Shown: positions 1 to 12,299, counted from the stretch's first letter. The stretch is DNA of 36,526 nucleotides from Sperchopsis tessellata (GCA_033557685.1 JAWQRN010000137.1:1-36526), one strand, 5' to 3'. Numbers and translations: made by a program. The notes: generated by a model not told the origin, from the letters alone.

Positions 1-740
1 TGATCGGGCACCAATAGGAAAGCTTCTTAACAATGCTCGCTGTGCTAGTCTCCTATGTACCGACAGAATCTCAGAGCTTAGCAATTTCAATAAATTAGAA
101 AGCAAGAGGAATCCCGCTATCGCGATTCAGATTTTCCGGATGCTTATTATTCTAGGAAAGTGATTCAAAGATTTGACGAGAATTGGTATGTCCTTAAAAA
201 CAATATTATGGCCTGATAATAACTTATATTATACTAATGAAGATATAGCAAACTCGTTGAGACGGGTTTTCGTTTCGTGTTCTCTACAGCGAATGGAGAC
301 CATTATTTTTGGCACATACACATGGAATTCTGTCTTTTCCAGCAGATTGCAAAGGAATTTAATCTTTCGAAGAAGGAATGATTTCTCTGATTTTAATCGA
401 AGGGCGGAAAATAGTCTTGATAGAATGTTTGCGGTGTGTACGTGCTATCTTCTCTGTCGTGTTTTGTACATATGGGGCAAGTAAGCATGGCCAATAATAT
501 CCAGGTTCTGACTAGGAGGAGCGAGATTTTTGAAACGCTGGATGGCCCTTTGTATAATCTTTCTTTTTGGGTGTAGAGATATTGATTATTTTTGATTTGG
601 GTATTGAATTTAGGTTCTTAAATTTTGGATTTTGACCATTGTTCTGAATTAACGCTCTTCATTTTTCTGCTGTATGTATACGTGTTTTAAATGCATATTC
701 ACCTCATTTATTGAATAAAGTACTTACTTACTTACTTATC
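1..740 (+). other. Unrecognised sequence ending in a LINE-like (TACT)n tail
   Basis: I do not recognise a protein here. A 103-codon frame at 173-484 has no motif I can name and looks like chance or untranslated sequence. The stretch ends with an AATAAA-like signal (TTGAATAAAG, about 711-720) directly followed by four TACT repeats at 721-738. A polyadenylation-like signal running into a short simple repeat is a common form for the 3' end of insect non-LTR retrotransposons, so this may be the 3' untranslated part of a plus-strand LINE whose coding part lies upstream of the window. That is inference only; it could also be unrelated AT-rich DNA. Confidence 0.35.
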
Positions 741-1050
741 TTATGAAAGATCGGTATAAGAACAATGCAATTGTGGGATTTGCACCCCAATTTAGATTAG
801 CATAATCTGCAATATGTATCAAAGTAATAGCAGAAGTCATCAGACCTGGTCAAAATCCAATATATATATAACCATATTTTATTGGATGTCCCTGAATGAA
901 TTGTTTCGCTGGGTGACAATCAAAATAACGAAACATAGCTTCGTCGATAGAGGGATAAGTATGAAAAATACGCCACTGTTGGAATTTTTCATTTAGAATA
1001 TTTTTTAATGGACGAAGTATCGACCATTAAATTGTCCGCAAAATTAATAT
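741..1050. other. No gene recognised
   Basis: AT-rich sequence between the (TACT)n tail and the BEL/Pao integrase piece. A 60-codon frame at 814-996 has no recognisable motif. It may hold decayed BEL/Pao sequence upstream of the integrase, but I could not show that. Confidence 0.3.
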
Positions 1051-1725
1051 TTAAACAATGTGCTATAATGTATACGAAGTTTTAAGTATAAACCTAACCA
1101 GATTAATACTATAATGGCAGATCTACCCAAACATGGGGTAACAACTCCCAACTCATACCAGTGACTGGTCTCGATTATGGCGGCCCATATATTTTAAAAG
1201 ACCGTAACGGACATGGTTACAAAACCTTTAACGGTTACCTCAATATTTGTATCTATATGACAACTAAGGCATTGCTCCATTCGATGATTTGAAATAGGAA
1301 ACTTTTGTTGCTGCACTTAGACAATTATCCTCAAGACGAAGAAAAACACTCACGTGTTTATTAAGATAATTTTACTAATTTTATAGATGCTAAAAAACAA
1401 TAGATCAATTTATATGAATTTTGAAATCATTTAAATTAAACAGCTTATTGTACTAGTGGAAATATAGAGTTACACTTCATACCACCAATTTCACCTCATT
1501 TTGAAGGACTTTGGGAATATTAAGTTGATCATTCAAACGCCAGTTAACTAGAATAATTTGAGAACCGCTGCTCACTTATTAAGAGTTTTACTCGTGCAAA
1601 TAGAATATATTTTATATTTCGACCTATGCATCATCTCTACTCAGATGCAAACAACCTTGAAATACTTACCTCATCTAACTTTTTTATCAGAGACTCTGTT
1701 GCAATACTACCCGATGCAGCTGTAC
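1050..1725 (+). pseudogene. BEL/Pao LTR-retrotransposon integrase remnant
   Basis: This is a decayed plus-strand piece of the Pol polyprotein of a BEL/Pao retroelement; integrase joins the element cDNA to host DNA. At 1113 the frame reads MADLPKHGVT, the usual lead-in to the BEL/Pao integrase core. At about 1160-1290 comes TGLDYGGPYILKDRNG and then GYKTFNGYLNICIYMTTKAL; the Asp of GLDYGGP is the expected first catalytic residue. After stops and frameshifts, TFVAALRQL (about 1300), PHFEGLWE (about 1495) and RPMHHLYSDANNLEIL (1618-1668) give the C-terminal integrase landmarks, where the family normally has RPL..LSSDPNDLE..TP. I see no LTRs. The frame stops at about 1725, where Penelope RT sequence begins, so it was probably cut by the Penelope insertion. 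Stops and shifts make it nonfunctional. Confidence 0.85.
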
Positions 1726-2410
1726 TGTACAAAACAACATCTGTCCAGGTTTTAACTGTTCCATGGGATGCAACCTCAGACCCTTACTCGCTGAATGTTC
1801 ATGGATCATTTAGCAGAACATCTCTTCAGCATGAGTAACATCCACGCTGAGTCTATAAAAATGTGGGTAAGATACTTCGACGATATTTTCTGCATTGTAG
1901 CTGGCGATGTTAGTATTGTGGAGGGTATACTTGGTGTCATTAATATCCTTCATCCGAATATCACCTTCACTTCTGAGTTGGAGGTGAACAGACACTTGAA
2001 TTTTATCGATTTAACTGTAATTAAAGACTACAGTAACAATTTTCAGTTTGGAATTTTCCGTAAAAAGACCCACACAGATCATTGCATACCTTTCCATTCA
2101 AACCACTCTATGAACCATAAACTTGCTTTTTTCAATTTTATTTTTCATAGCCTGTTCTCTATACCCTTATCTGTCGGCTATTTTCAACTGGAGCTTGGTA
2201 CAATTTTGCAGGTTGTTCGTGTAAATGGTGACCCTATACCCATTGTTCATAAGGTTGTTATCCAGTTCCCCAGCCTTCTCCCAACTCTTATGTTTCCATC
2301 CCCTTCTATGGGCTCGTGTCCTACAATATCGTTAAACACCTTGGACCAATTCATGAGGACGCTAAGATTATGTATCGTCCTGGTAGGACTCTACACAGCA
2401 TGCAAGTGAA
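1725..2410 (+). pseudogene. Penelope-like element, reverse transcriptase domain
   Basis: The RT copies the element RNA into DNA at the integration site. The GVPMGSPLSP-type block is visible at about 1757-1790 but broken by a frameshift: one frame gives MGCNLRPLLAE, the next frame continues with FMDHLAEHLF. From 1860 the frame is open: RYFDDIFCI carries the catalytic YxDD box (1874-1888; here YFDD), followed by the family's HLNFIDLTV and FGIFRKKTHTDHC then FHSNHSMNHK (about 1990-2130). Penelope RTs are recognised by exactly this order: YVDDIF, then FLDL, then a YRKPTHTD-like block, then SNHP..HK. Downstream the frame degrades into a linker. No start codon can be assigned because the N-terminus is missing. 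It lies in the same orientation as the integrase remnant it interrupts. Confidence 0.9.
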
Positions 2411-2760
2411 GAACAAAACCGGCTTGAACCCAACAACAGATATAAAGATCACATTCGCAGCATCAAATACGCCATTGATGACTCTAGCATCGCCAGCCAT
2501 GTGGCTGTCCTGCAGTCATGAACCCAATCCTAATAACCGTATCATACTCCACAGGAACCCAAGGAAAAGAAATTGGATGTTGCCGAATGCGTCGAAATAT
2601 ATCTCAGCAGTTTTGTCCAATCCTGTTCGTAACCTCAACGGAGCCCAGAATTTCACTTCCAATCCCCTATTGAAAATTATCTCCAATAGACCTCGTCTTG
2701 CAGTTAGTTGGTCTGGTGACACCGGTTTGTGGTGTTGTTGCCTTCTATGACTCAAAAGGT
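2411..2760 (+). pseudogene. Penelope-like element, GIY-YIG endonuclease remnant
   Basis: Penelope-like elements of the endonuclease-bearing type carry a C-terminal GIY-YIG nuclease that nicks the target. Here its N-terminal GIY/YIG pair is damaged: only a GLYTACK-like stretch remains near 2386-2406. The middle is clear in the frame starting near 2438, which reads RYKDHIRSIKYAIDDSSIAS then HV, the expected arginine-bearing helix followed by a DxSxxAxHV block. After a stop at about 2517 and a shift, DVAECVEIYLSSF at 2576-2614 matches the conserved glutamate helix. The rest to 2760 is out of frame. Frameshifts and an internal stop show this copy is dead. Confidence 0.82.
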
Positions 2761-2817
2761 AGGAATGCGGTTTTAGTTAATTGTTTTGCAAATCGCTAAT
2801 TGTTGTATTGTGTTTTT

Positions 2818-2852
2818 AGCTTGAGAATGACCTAGTGCGGTCGAAACCGTTT
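2818..2852 (+). ncRNA. Hammerhead-ribozyme-like motif at the Penelope 3' end
   Basis: TTGAGAA (2821-2827) is followed by T, GACC (2829-2832), a six-base loop, GGTC (2839-2842) and GAAAC (2843-2847). This matches the hammerhead layout: a CUGANGA core, stem II, then GAAAC. The core differs at two places, C3 to U and G8 to A. Published work describes hammerhead motifs in the terminal repeats of Penelope-like elements, and this one sits just where the element ends, before the (TA)n tract. I cannot test folding or activity; the variant core and an unpaired T before stem II suggest weak or no cleavage. Confidence 0.6.
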
Positions 2853-2854
2853 GC

Positions 2855-2912
<58 letters not shown>
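2855..2912. repeat. (TA)n microsatellite
   Basis: About 58 bases of near-perfect TA dinucleotide repeat directly after the Penelope-like 3' motif. It may be the insertion target or the element's simple-sequence tail. Confidence 0.97.
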
Positions 2913-2918
<6 letters not shown>

Positions 2919-2989
2919 TTAAACTTTATGGAACAAGAATATTTTTTTTATTTTCTAAATCATGATTATCCACAAAATATCGAATTTTC

Positions 2990-3250
2990 TATTTTCTGAT
3001 TTGAGCATAAACTTCCATTGGTGATTGTTTGCTTTTAAAGTCCATTGAGCAGGTTCATCATGCTTACTACACGATCGTTTTCATTCGATATCATTGTAGG
3101 TTATCCATTTTTCATGTCTGTTATCTCTCAAAAATGGATCGTTTTCTTCACGTTAATCTGCGAGTTTAGTTTCTATGAGCACTTGTGGTACCCAAATATC
3201 GAGTTAACTCACGTATCCAATTTGTGTTAAATGACTTTCAACTCTTGGTT
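2990..3250 (-). pseudogene. mariner transposase fragment
   Basis: Reading the minus strand from about 3245 downward gives SHLTQIGYVS, then, with stops and shifts, LDIWVPQVL, ENDPFLRDNRHEKWITYND and KHDEPAQW. This follows the central part of mariner transposases of the SETMAR-like sort (HLxQIGyv..LdxWVPHxL, then ND.FL..xVTxDEKWxxYdN, then SK..EpaQ). The first catalytic Asp, normally in the xDEKW box, is replaced here: RHEKW carries His at the Asp position. Only about 85 codons survive; neither the DNA-binding N-terminus, the second and third Asp, nor inverted ends were found. It abuts the (TA)n tract after the Penelope element. Confidence 0.75.
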
Positions 3251-4059
3251 TCATATATATTAAGACTCTCAGTATTCTCACGTTTGTTAAACACCGATTG
3301 GATTCGATTGGCTTTCTTGCGTGTGATGCATCTTTAACCAACTGAAGTTTAACAAACTAATTATGGCTCTGTCATAGTTTTAAGGCATCTTCACCATATA
3401 CATCACATAAATTTGTCCTTTTTGGAAATAAAACAGCATTATATGACAAAAATTTTCCTTTTGATTTTTCATTTTGAAATGGAAGGCACACCAATAATTA
3501 TTAATGAAATCGTGTACTTTCTTTTTCTAAAACAAGTTGTCCAATTGCATAATAAATTTGTCCTTTAGAATGAAGGCATTTGAATTTCAAGAAATGTATG
3601 CCTATCTATTAGAAAAATACGTAGCTACTTTTTGAGCGACACGATACATCATATTCAAATTGTTTTCATACATTCATTTATTTTGAGCTATTTGCTAGCC
3701 GTTCAAGGTGGAGAACTGTATTCTTTTAGCAATCTGTTCTTTTTGTATTTTTTTAATACTGTAAAAATAGTTTTGCGAACTGACCACTAAGTAAAGGAAA
3801 TTAACTAACCTTCTATATCGATCTCTTATATACCTAGTTTTCGACAGATCGATATCTTTGCTATCAGCAAATAAATATATATCCGCAGTAAAATTTTAAA
3901 TCAGCGAACATCCAAACCCATAATTCACCCTAGCTATAAAGAAAGAAACACGCATGACGATACAACTGCAAACCGTTGGCAAATAAATGACAACTGGCAT
4001 GTCAGTTGTCAGAAATTGATCTGAAAATGAGTCTAATAGACACCAAAACTATAGTTATA
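3251..4059. other. No gene recognised
   Basis: AT-rich sequence with no frame or motif I can name. The upstream part of the mariner fragment could extend into 3250-3400 on the minus strand, but its helix-turn-helix region is not recognisable. Confidence 0.3.
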
Positions 4060-4392
4060 TTGTGGCCTTGACGATAGCTACACTGATAAGGATGATTGTG
4101 TACCATCCGCTTAGCACACATAGATAAAATTACAAACTCATGATGGGTCTCAGATAGCTATAAGTTTAATGATCTCCTACCTTTGAAATTGATACAATAT
4201 ATTATTGCTTCCATGTATTTGGAAACACATCATTATATAATAAAAAAGAATAATGATATGATGGGAGCAAGGAGCTCGTAGTCACAATTATGTCTAGAGC
4301 CTCCTGACCAGAGACATCGCTAAAACTATATTGAACTTTGAAGCCAACTATCTCGACGTATAAAATTATTTGCCCCCAGCTACGTAACATTT
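4060..4392 (-). pseudogene. LINE reverse transcriptase fragment
   Basis: The 62-codon frame at 4202-4390 (minus) and its out-of-frame continuation resemble the fingers part of LINE RTs. In order it shows EALDII, SSLLPSYHYSFLLYNDVF and PNTWKQ, then YIVSISKVGDH and LRPIMSL in the continuing reading at about 4140-4200. The family landmarks are a LP..... LLxIYNxxF..xFPxxWKxxxVxxIPKPG block followed by YRPISL. It is a short piece of about 100 codons without the YxDD box, so the clade cannot be fixed; Jockey- or I-like LINEs are the closest by my recollection. Stops and shifts show it is dead. Confidence 0.68.
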
Positions 4393-5417
4393 TGTTACCA
4401 CTTTTATGGCCAAAAGATTAGTTATCCGTATCCTTTCAATTTTACAGCAAATTACTTACTTAAATATATTTTTTGAATACGATATCATCAGAATATGTTA
4501 TTAGAACTGATATCAATATTTACATTAAATAAAATTCACGCAGCCGATAACTTTTCGCAGCATGCCCTATTTATGGCTCATCATTTAGTTATATATGATC
4601 GTCTTATCCGTCTATTATAACACTAAATGTCAGAGGTGACAAACGACATCCTTAACACAGTGTCGGTAGCTTTATTGTGCGACACCTATAAATAAGTGAA
4701 TTATGTCTATGAGTGTTGCATTGATGTGACAACCCAATCATGTTTTTACCTTGTAAAATTACCGGATAACTTATACATTTTAATACAAGTGCTTTCCTTC
4801 GTATAATGCGGTCGAGTGGATAAAAGAAGATCGTTGATAATCTGTATTAAATGAGCTGTAAAAGGTTCGCTACAACCGGAGATGTTAAAGTCAATTGTGC
4901 AAAAGTAGCACCTAGTCACCTGCTACCTTTGAATATTATGAGGTAATTAATAGTGATATGCTTCTGAATAATAACTTCCTGAGCAGCCTCCGTACAATTG
5001 CTACAGTATACACATTAATACATTTGCATACCATCATTGCATTTCAATGGTCCAGTGGATTGGCGGCATCTCTTGAGGTAAGAAGATAGCCATGGAATCG
5101 CAAAAAGTCCATCGTCGTTAAGTTGTTTATCATTGAGTGCATTATTTTTATGTGTTTGTCTTTGTTGATTAAATAAATTGTTTAATAAATTAATGCACAA
5201 AATGCAGGTGCTTCTGAACTGCAGGGTAAGTCAATGATGGGCCGTTCTTGAACGGGCATTAAACTATTGATATTTTTTAAGCTTTTAACTTTAAATGTAT
5301 GATGTTACAACGCAAATTGTATTTTTTACGAATATGAAATTTATTATTTATGAAATACTTAGCTTATTTACATTTTCAGAACATTTTAATAATTTAGCTC
5401 AAAAATATATAACTAAT
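4393..5417. other. No gene recognised
   Basis: AT-rich DNA. A 61-codon minus frame at 5015-5200 shows no motif. I see no repeat structure or RNA gene here. Confidence 0.3.
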
Positions 5418-5725
5418 ACCAAGTGGCGTAACTTCGCCTATCGTGGCCCTATGCTAGTACTCACGTAGGCTACGTGGCGTACTTGCCCAGAAAATGATCC
5501 TTATAATAGTGGACGGAACGTCGGCACTTATCAGAGCCTCTACACGGTTTCCACGATGAAACGACATTCATGTGAATAGTATTATTTATATAAATAAATA
5601 TAAACCCCTATATTATATTTTAATATCTGTATTTCAGATTTAAATTGTGAGAAGGCGTCTCAACGTCAGGTAGCCTACGCGAGTTCTTGCATAGAGTCCC
5701 AATAGCCGAAGTTACGCCACTTGGT
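5418..5725. mobile_element. MITE-like element with about 63-bp terminal inverted repeats
   Basis: The left end (ACCAAGTGGCGTAACTTCG at 5418-5436 and on to about 5480) is matched in reverse complement by the right end (to CGAAGTTACGCCACTTGGT, 5707-5725). By hand alignment about 53 of 63 positions agree with no gap; the outer 19 bases are identical. The total length is 308 bp with no coding frame, which is the form of a miniature inverted-repeat element. No convincing target-site duplication is visible (flanks AACTAAT and TTTGGTT). The inner 180 bp carry a hammerhead-type, Penelope-end unit (5488-5590). The cognate transposase is unknown. It could also be a fold-back structure made by rearrangement. 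Confidence 0.8.
5488..5590 (+). ncRNA. Penelope-end unit with degraded hammerhead-like core (copy A)
   Basis: CAGAAAA (5488-5494), then T, GATCC, a loop, GGAC (5511-5514), GGAAC and GTC give a damaged hammerhead layout; the expected GAAAC is GGAAC. It is followed by GGCACTTATCAGAGCCTCTA and CACGGTTTCCAC, which recur at 28143-28172 and, inverted, at 36473-36503. It lies inside the inverted-repeat element at 5418-5725. The core changes make cleavage unlikely. Confidence 0.6.
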
Positions 5726-5818
5726 TTTGGTTATATTATTCATATATGAGGAAAGTTATATCTGTAGTGACAAATAATGTTAATTATAATAACAAATAAC
5801 TGCACAAAAAACATATAT

Positions 5819-7450
5819 TTACAAAAATTTACGATGCCTGACTTTGGATTCTGTAGAATTATTGATTATCATTTGCACATCCAGTTCCTTTGCTTTTTCT
5901 GCTACAATACTTAAGAGTGGTAATCCTGATAGTCGATCTTCACTCTTTAATATTTTTATTTATAAAAATGTACTATTCGCAGAAACCACAGTAACAGAAA
6001 GCGATCATATCGTAATATTCCAAACTAGCCAATTTAAGAAAATCGTTAACAGTATATGGTTTCGAAATTTATGATTGTAAATAATTTCGATTATATTTTT
6101 AACAATTTCGACATCTTCAAGTTCATATCAAATTTTTGGAGTCATTTTCTTCAATTCCTGTCAACCTATTTTGAACTTTAACGTGTACGTTTGGGTTTTC
6201 GAATCAAGTGTCTTCACTAAATTTATCAAAAAACAGAGGCATCTTTGAGGATATTATTTAATTGATTATTTAACATAATGCAAAACTTTCTCCATAAATA
6301 TTGTAAGAAATACAAACTCAAACGATTATATTTTTTAAGTCGCTTGCTAAACTGATTTCCTTTAGTTAATAGACGCTTATATTATTTTATTAGTAGCCTT
6401 AAAAAATGATATATCTCATTTTACCTGCTATTAATTATGACTCTCATCCAGTCCATGTTTTGGGATTTAATTTTTTAATAGTAAAATTTTTCCCACAAAA
6501 AGAAGATCCAAACTTTGCTAGCTTTTCTCAAAGAAAACATGTGAATTTTGAACAATTTAAAAAATTATAATGAATTTCGACTACACCTTTCACTATGTCG
6601 TTAAATACGTTTTTGAATTTATAAATATCTATTGCTATCCCCTACAACTCCTTGTTCCTACAAGTTCATGTATACATTTTCTTATAAAACCTTACATAAA
6701 AATGTCTAAATTCCTTCACCATAATGGTCTGTAATGTGATAGAATTCAAGAAAAGATTCCTCAATTTGAATATTAATATAATTATCCGCGATTTCTTCTT
6801 TCTTATTTTCAAATATCTTTAAATAAAATTCAGTTGTACACATTTTGTGCTGCATTGACTATAATTGAAGAAGATAGCGAATTTTGTATTTGACCCATAC
6901 GTTTTTATTTCAATCAAATACTTAAACTATAAATTAATTCATTTTGTACAGATGGACTCAAATATTTTGTTTTACCTGATTTCTTGTTTATTACCTCATT
7001 CATTATATTGTTAAATTCTGTTAATAATTTTATATGTGACAAAAAAAGTTACCCACATAAGCAGCCAATATATGTTTTCGAAAAGCATTAGTAATTTTGG
7101 TCAGTTTCAACGTTGTTTTCTTTATCTCTCCAAAACTAATCTTCAAAAGTTTGCTTCAGTTCTGAGCTATTTTTCCAATCCACGATTAAGAGTTGTAACT
7201 GACTATATGATTTGGATTCCGCTCGTGCTCCTTAACCCTCGTTAACAAACTATACCAATGATGTATATCAGTGCTCATGGTACACAGTACACTTTATGAA
7301 GTTTGAAAGAATAAAAAAGCCTTAACCACACTATTTTAAATCTATAATTTTTGACCATTGTATAATTATAATTTGAAAATTATCTGCTGTTCTCATTTTT
7401 CTTGAAATCATATTTTGGTCTACAAGGGATGCAATTCAGAATAAATCGCT
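5819..7450 (-). pseudogene. hAT-family transposase remnant (TTF zinc-finger, ZMYM1-like type)
   Basis: This is a decayed minus-strand transposase of the hAT class found in ZMYM1-like proteins. From N to C on the minus strand: WLRLFYSFKLHKVYCVP at about 7278-7331, matching the TTF-type zinc-finger start (WL.YS..KVYCxxC); WYSLLTRVKEHE then NPNHIVSYNS at about 7180-7265, matching W..L..R.KEHE; FENKKEEIADNYINIQ then EESFLEFYHITDHYGEGI at about 6690-6830, the start of the RNase H-like core region; and near the end SLSVTVVSANSTF (about 5960-6000), the equivalent of the conserved ASxERxFS, followed by SEDRLSGLPLLSIVAEKAKE and LDVQMII, the dimerisation domain, stopping at 5819-5821. Many stops and shifts lie between. 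Terminal repeats and 8-bp duplications were not found. Confidence 0.82.
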
Positions 7451-8281
7451 CCATTTTAGTTGTTAGAATTTGCAGATAATTTCCAATATACGATGGACAC
7501 TGTTCATTTCTTAAACGTTCAAGTAGTGATGTTGCCAAGTTCTTTTAATATGTTGAAAGCTGAGGATCGTTGCTATTTTGCCCAATTGTTTTTGATGATG
7601 CACTCGTGGTTCTAACGGCTTTGACATTCCAGACGGAAGTTGAGAAATTGATGATTTCGGCTAGTTTTTCTTAAATATTTATAACGTATCTGTCTGTGAT
7701 ATTGCCTACATTGTAACTTGAATATCTGATCCTGTATGTTCTTATCTTCTAGAAGATGTGTTAGTATGCCAGTCATTGCAGAATATTATACTTACGATTC
7801 CGATTTACTTAGAAAATATAGATTTACGTATTAAATTTTTTTAACTATTTTTGTAGAGCTTAGGTAGTTTACTTTTTGCTCCAGCTTAATTATTTTTTCT
7901 CCATGCTATTGTAGCATTATTACAAGAAACTTACATCTATAATCTACAACAAAATTAAATTGATTATTATATATTGATTATAGTATAGAGTAACGCACCA
8001 TCGAAATAATAAAATTTATAGAATTCTGCGAAACAAAACTCTCTAATTTGATATGACTTGCAAGTATATATGCATTATAAAATATACGCATTTTTGCATA
8101 ACTTACATATAAGGCTTGTTACTGACACGATTAAATTATTTGAAGAAAAGCGATTAAAAATAAATCGAATCATAGGTTACGTATGAAGTTTCCGAATTTA
8201 CTAATGCAAATATTGAAGTGAGAAATATATTTTAATTACTACAACATTTAAGATATGCTAGTATACCAGATACTGCTAGTA
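7451..8281. other. No gene recognised
   Basis: AT-rich sequence next to the hAT remnant. It may include the element's 5' noncoding part, but I saw no inverted end. Confidence 0.3.
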
Positions 8282-10345
<2,064 letters not shown>

Positions 10346-10465
10346 AGCGCTTTTAAGAGCTACAGGTCTTGATAATGTCCCCTAAAACGGTGGACGAAAC
10401 GTCTGCTAAATCAAAAGCCAACACACGGTTATATCCCGGAAAACCTCAAGAAGAATATAACCTTC
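10346..10465 (+). ncRNA. Hammerhead-like, Penelope-type element end
   Basis: TTGATAA (10369-10375), T, GTCC (10377-10380), an 11-base loop, GGAC (10392-10395), GAAAC (10396-10400) and GTC (10401-10403) follow the hammerhead order: core, stem II, GAAAC, cleavage triplet. GCTTTT upstream (about 10349-10354) can pair with AAAAGC (10413-10418) as an outer stem I. Downstream, CACACGG and a hairpin with arms GGTTATAT (10427-10434) and ATATAACC (10455-10462) mirror the ACACGG plus hairpin in the other units in this window. The core carries C3 to U and G8 to A. No RT remains beside it, so it is probably a solo terminal repeat. Confidence 0.65.
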
Positions 10466-11520
10466 CTAACTACTTTGAATAAGTTAACTTTTAAGATCGT
10501 CGTATTAATGTTCCCTCTCTAATGTTTAACAAATTCTACAAATATCATAAATTATTACTTCCAATTTATCAAATTTAGATTTGACACGGTACATTGCTTA
10601 CCAAGTTAGTAACTGTGAGTAAAACTGTTTTAATTAAAGTCTACTGAGTTTGTCTTAATTGACAGCTAGGTTGTAAACCACTTGTTTGTTTTTCAAATAT
10701 AATGACATAATCAGATTTATTTTGTAAGAAATGAAATTTTTAATTTGATGCCTGCAAGTTACTAAATTTTAGCTTTCAAGATATACGAAACTTTTACCTA
10801 ATACATACACGTCGGCTAGTACTTATACGTAGTCTACAAGATCCGGTTTGTTTGGACCAAAATATGCGCTAATAAGTACGTGAAGCTAAGCTAAGTAAAT
10901 AAAGCCACGCGGCTTGAGATGAGCGAGTATGAAATTATAAGTGGACTATAAAATGCAGTTATACTGTGTGGAGCAGCCAAATGCAATAAATTCGGTATCT
11001 AAATTATTGTCCATATTTATAAAACATCCCCAGACACATCACTTTTAGATTATGAAATGACATCATGTAACGTAAAAATTTCATCCCTATATTCAACCCC
11101 CTTTGAATGACAAATTTTTAAATTGGAAGTAGGGGCTTGTGATAACTCATTTGAAGGGTATTTTCATTCTATATTCAAAAGTATTATGGTTTAAAATTTA
11201 TTGCAAAAATTAACAGTAAAAAAAATTAATTCATCTGATTGACGAAATTCGCTACAACACACTAAAAACTTAATAACTAATAGCGTTTGGTTCACAATAA
11301 TAAGAAAGCCAGCAAAAACTTTTAGTGTCTCTTTTCGACAGTATCACCTAAAAAGAAGACATAGGAATTTATCAACAACCTGTTTGTTTTGTTGAAACTG
11401 CCGTAGCAATTGGCTGTGCGATTGTAACTGCATACCGGTAGTTGTCAATGTTGTGCGTGTTGTTTGTGTTTTGCTAACTGCATTTCAGAAACAAAAATGC
11501 ATAAAATAACAATTCTATAG
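10466..11520. other. No gene recognised; possible Tc1-like 5' noncoding part
   Basis: AT-rich DNA. Only position links 11050-11520 to the Tc1-like transposase that follows; I did not find a matching inverted end. No coding frame is supported. Confidence 0.3.
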
Positions 11521-11539
11521 ATGGTTGTTTACTGAGATA

Positions 11540-12190
11540 GAACACGATCACATGTCGAAGTTGCTTGTCTATTTCAAGAAACATTTCTCAATATTCCGCT
11601 TAAATCCCAAGGGACAATTAGTAAAATTAAAGAGCAGTTTGGAGAACTTTGACATGTACGGCAGATAAAAAAATAACCTTCCAAAGCACTAAGTTTGGGG
11701 AAAACCCACATACTTTGAGTCGACAAGCAGTAGCAGCGTTTGGTGTTAGCCATTCCTCGATTTTATGCGTATTAAAAGAAAAGAAAATTCAACTCTATAA
11801 ACTGATACTAATTCAGGAGCTCATGGAAGACGATGTTGATAGAGGAAAGTATGTTTGTGAACAAATGATGAAAAGGTTAGAGAACAATGTTATCCAACTA
11901 GAAAATGTTTTGTTTTCTGATGAGTGCATTTTTACACTTCACTGTTATGTTAATTGTCAAAACTGTCGCTACTGGTCTAAAGAAAATCCTCACCGGATGA
12001 GAGAGTTACATACTCATAAACTTGAAAAGGTTAACGTTTGGGCAGGGATAATTAGCAACCATGTCACTGGTCCCTTTTTCATTGATTGGAATTTGAATGG
12101 AGGTAATTATTTAGCACTGCTCCAAAATAATGTTGAGCCAACTTTAGCTAACATATCCTACTCAAGCAAACCCGCAAAATATGATATTTA
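11540..12190 (+). pseudogene. Tc1/mariner-superfamily transposase remnant
   Basis: A cut-and-paste DDE transposase that binds its inverted ends and moves the element. N-terminal DNA-binding part: SHVEVACLFQETF then IPLKSQGTISKIKEQFGEL (11551-11650), ending in a stop, then shifted into a frame open from 11649: SRQAVAAFGVSHSSIL (a helix-turn-helix), LKEKKIQLYKLILIQEL, then VLFSDECIFTLH (about 11912-11945) with the first catalytic Asp, CQNCRYWSKENPH, KVNVWAGI and GPFFIDWNLNGGNYLALL. The frame fades after about 12190, before the second Asp (QDGAPPH region) and the third acidic residue, so the catalytic half is missing. I cannot place inverted ends. It is followed within 120 bp by BEL/Pao gag sequence. 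Confidence 0.87.
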
Positions 12191-12299
12191 CTGTGGCCGT
12201 GGAAGTTTAAGCACTGAATTAAGGTTATATTCAGGTGCTTCTCAACAATGAGACACTATTTCCGTTCTGGAACCAATTTAACGGTATGTTCTGTGTTTA

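Noticed and set aside
173..484. A 103-codon frame near the left edge as a host gene.
   Set aside because: No recognisable domain, no splice or promoter evidence, and it sits before a LINE-like tail; chance is more likely.
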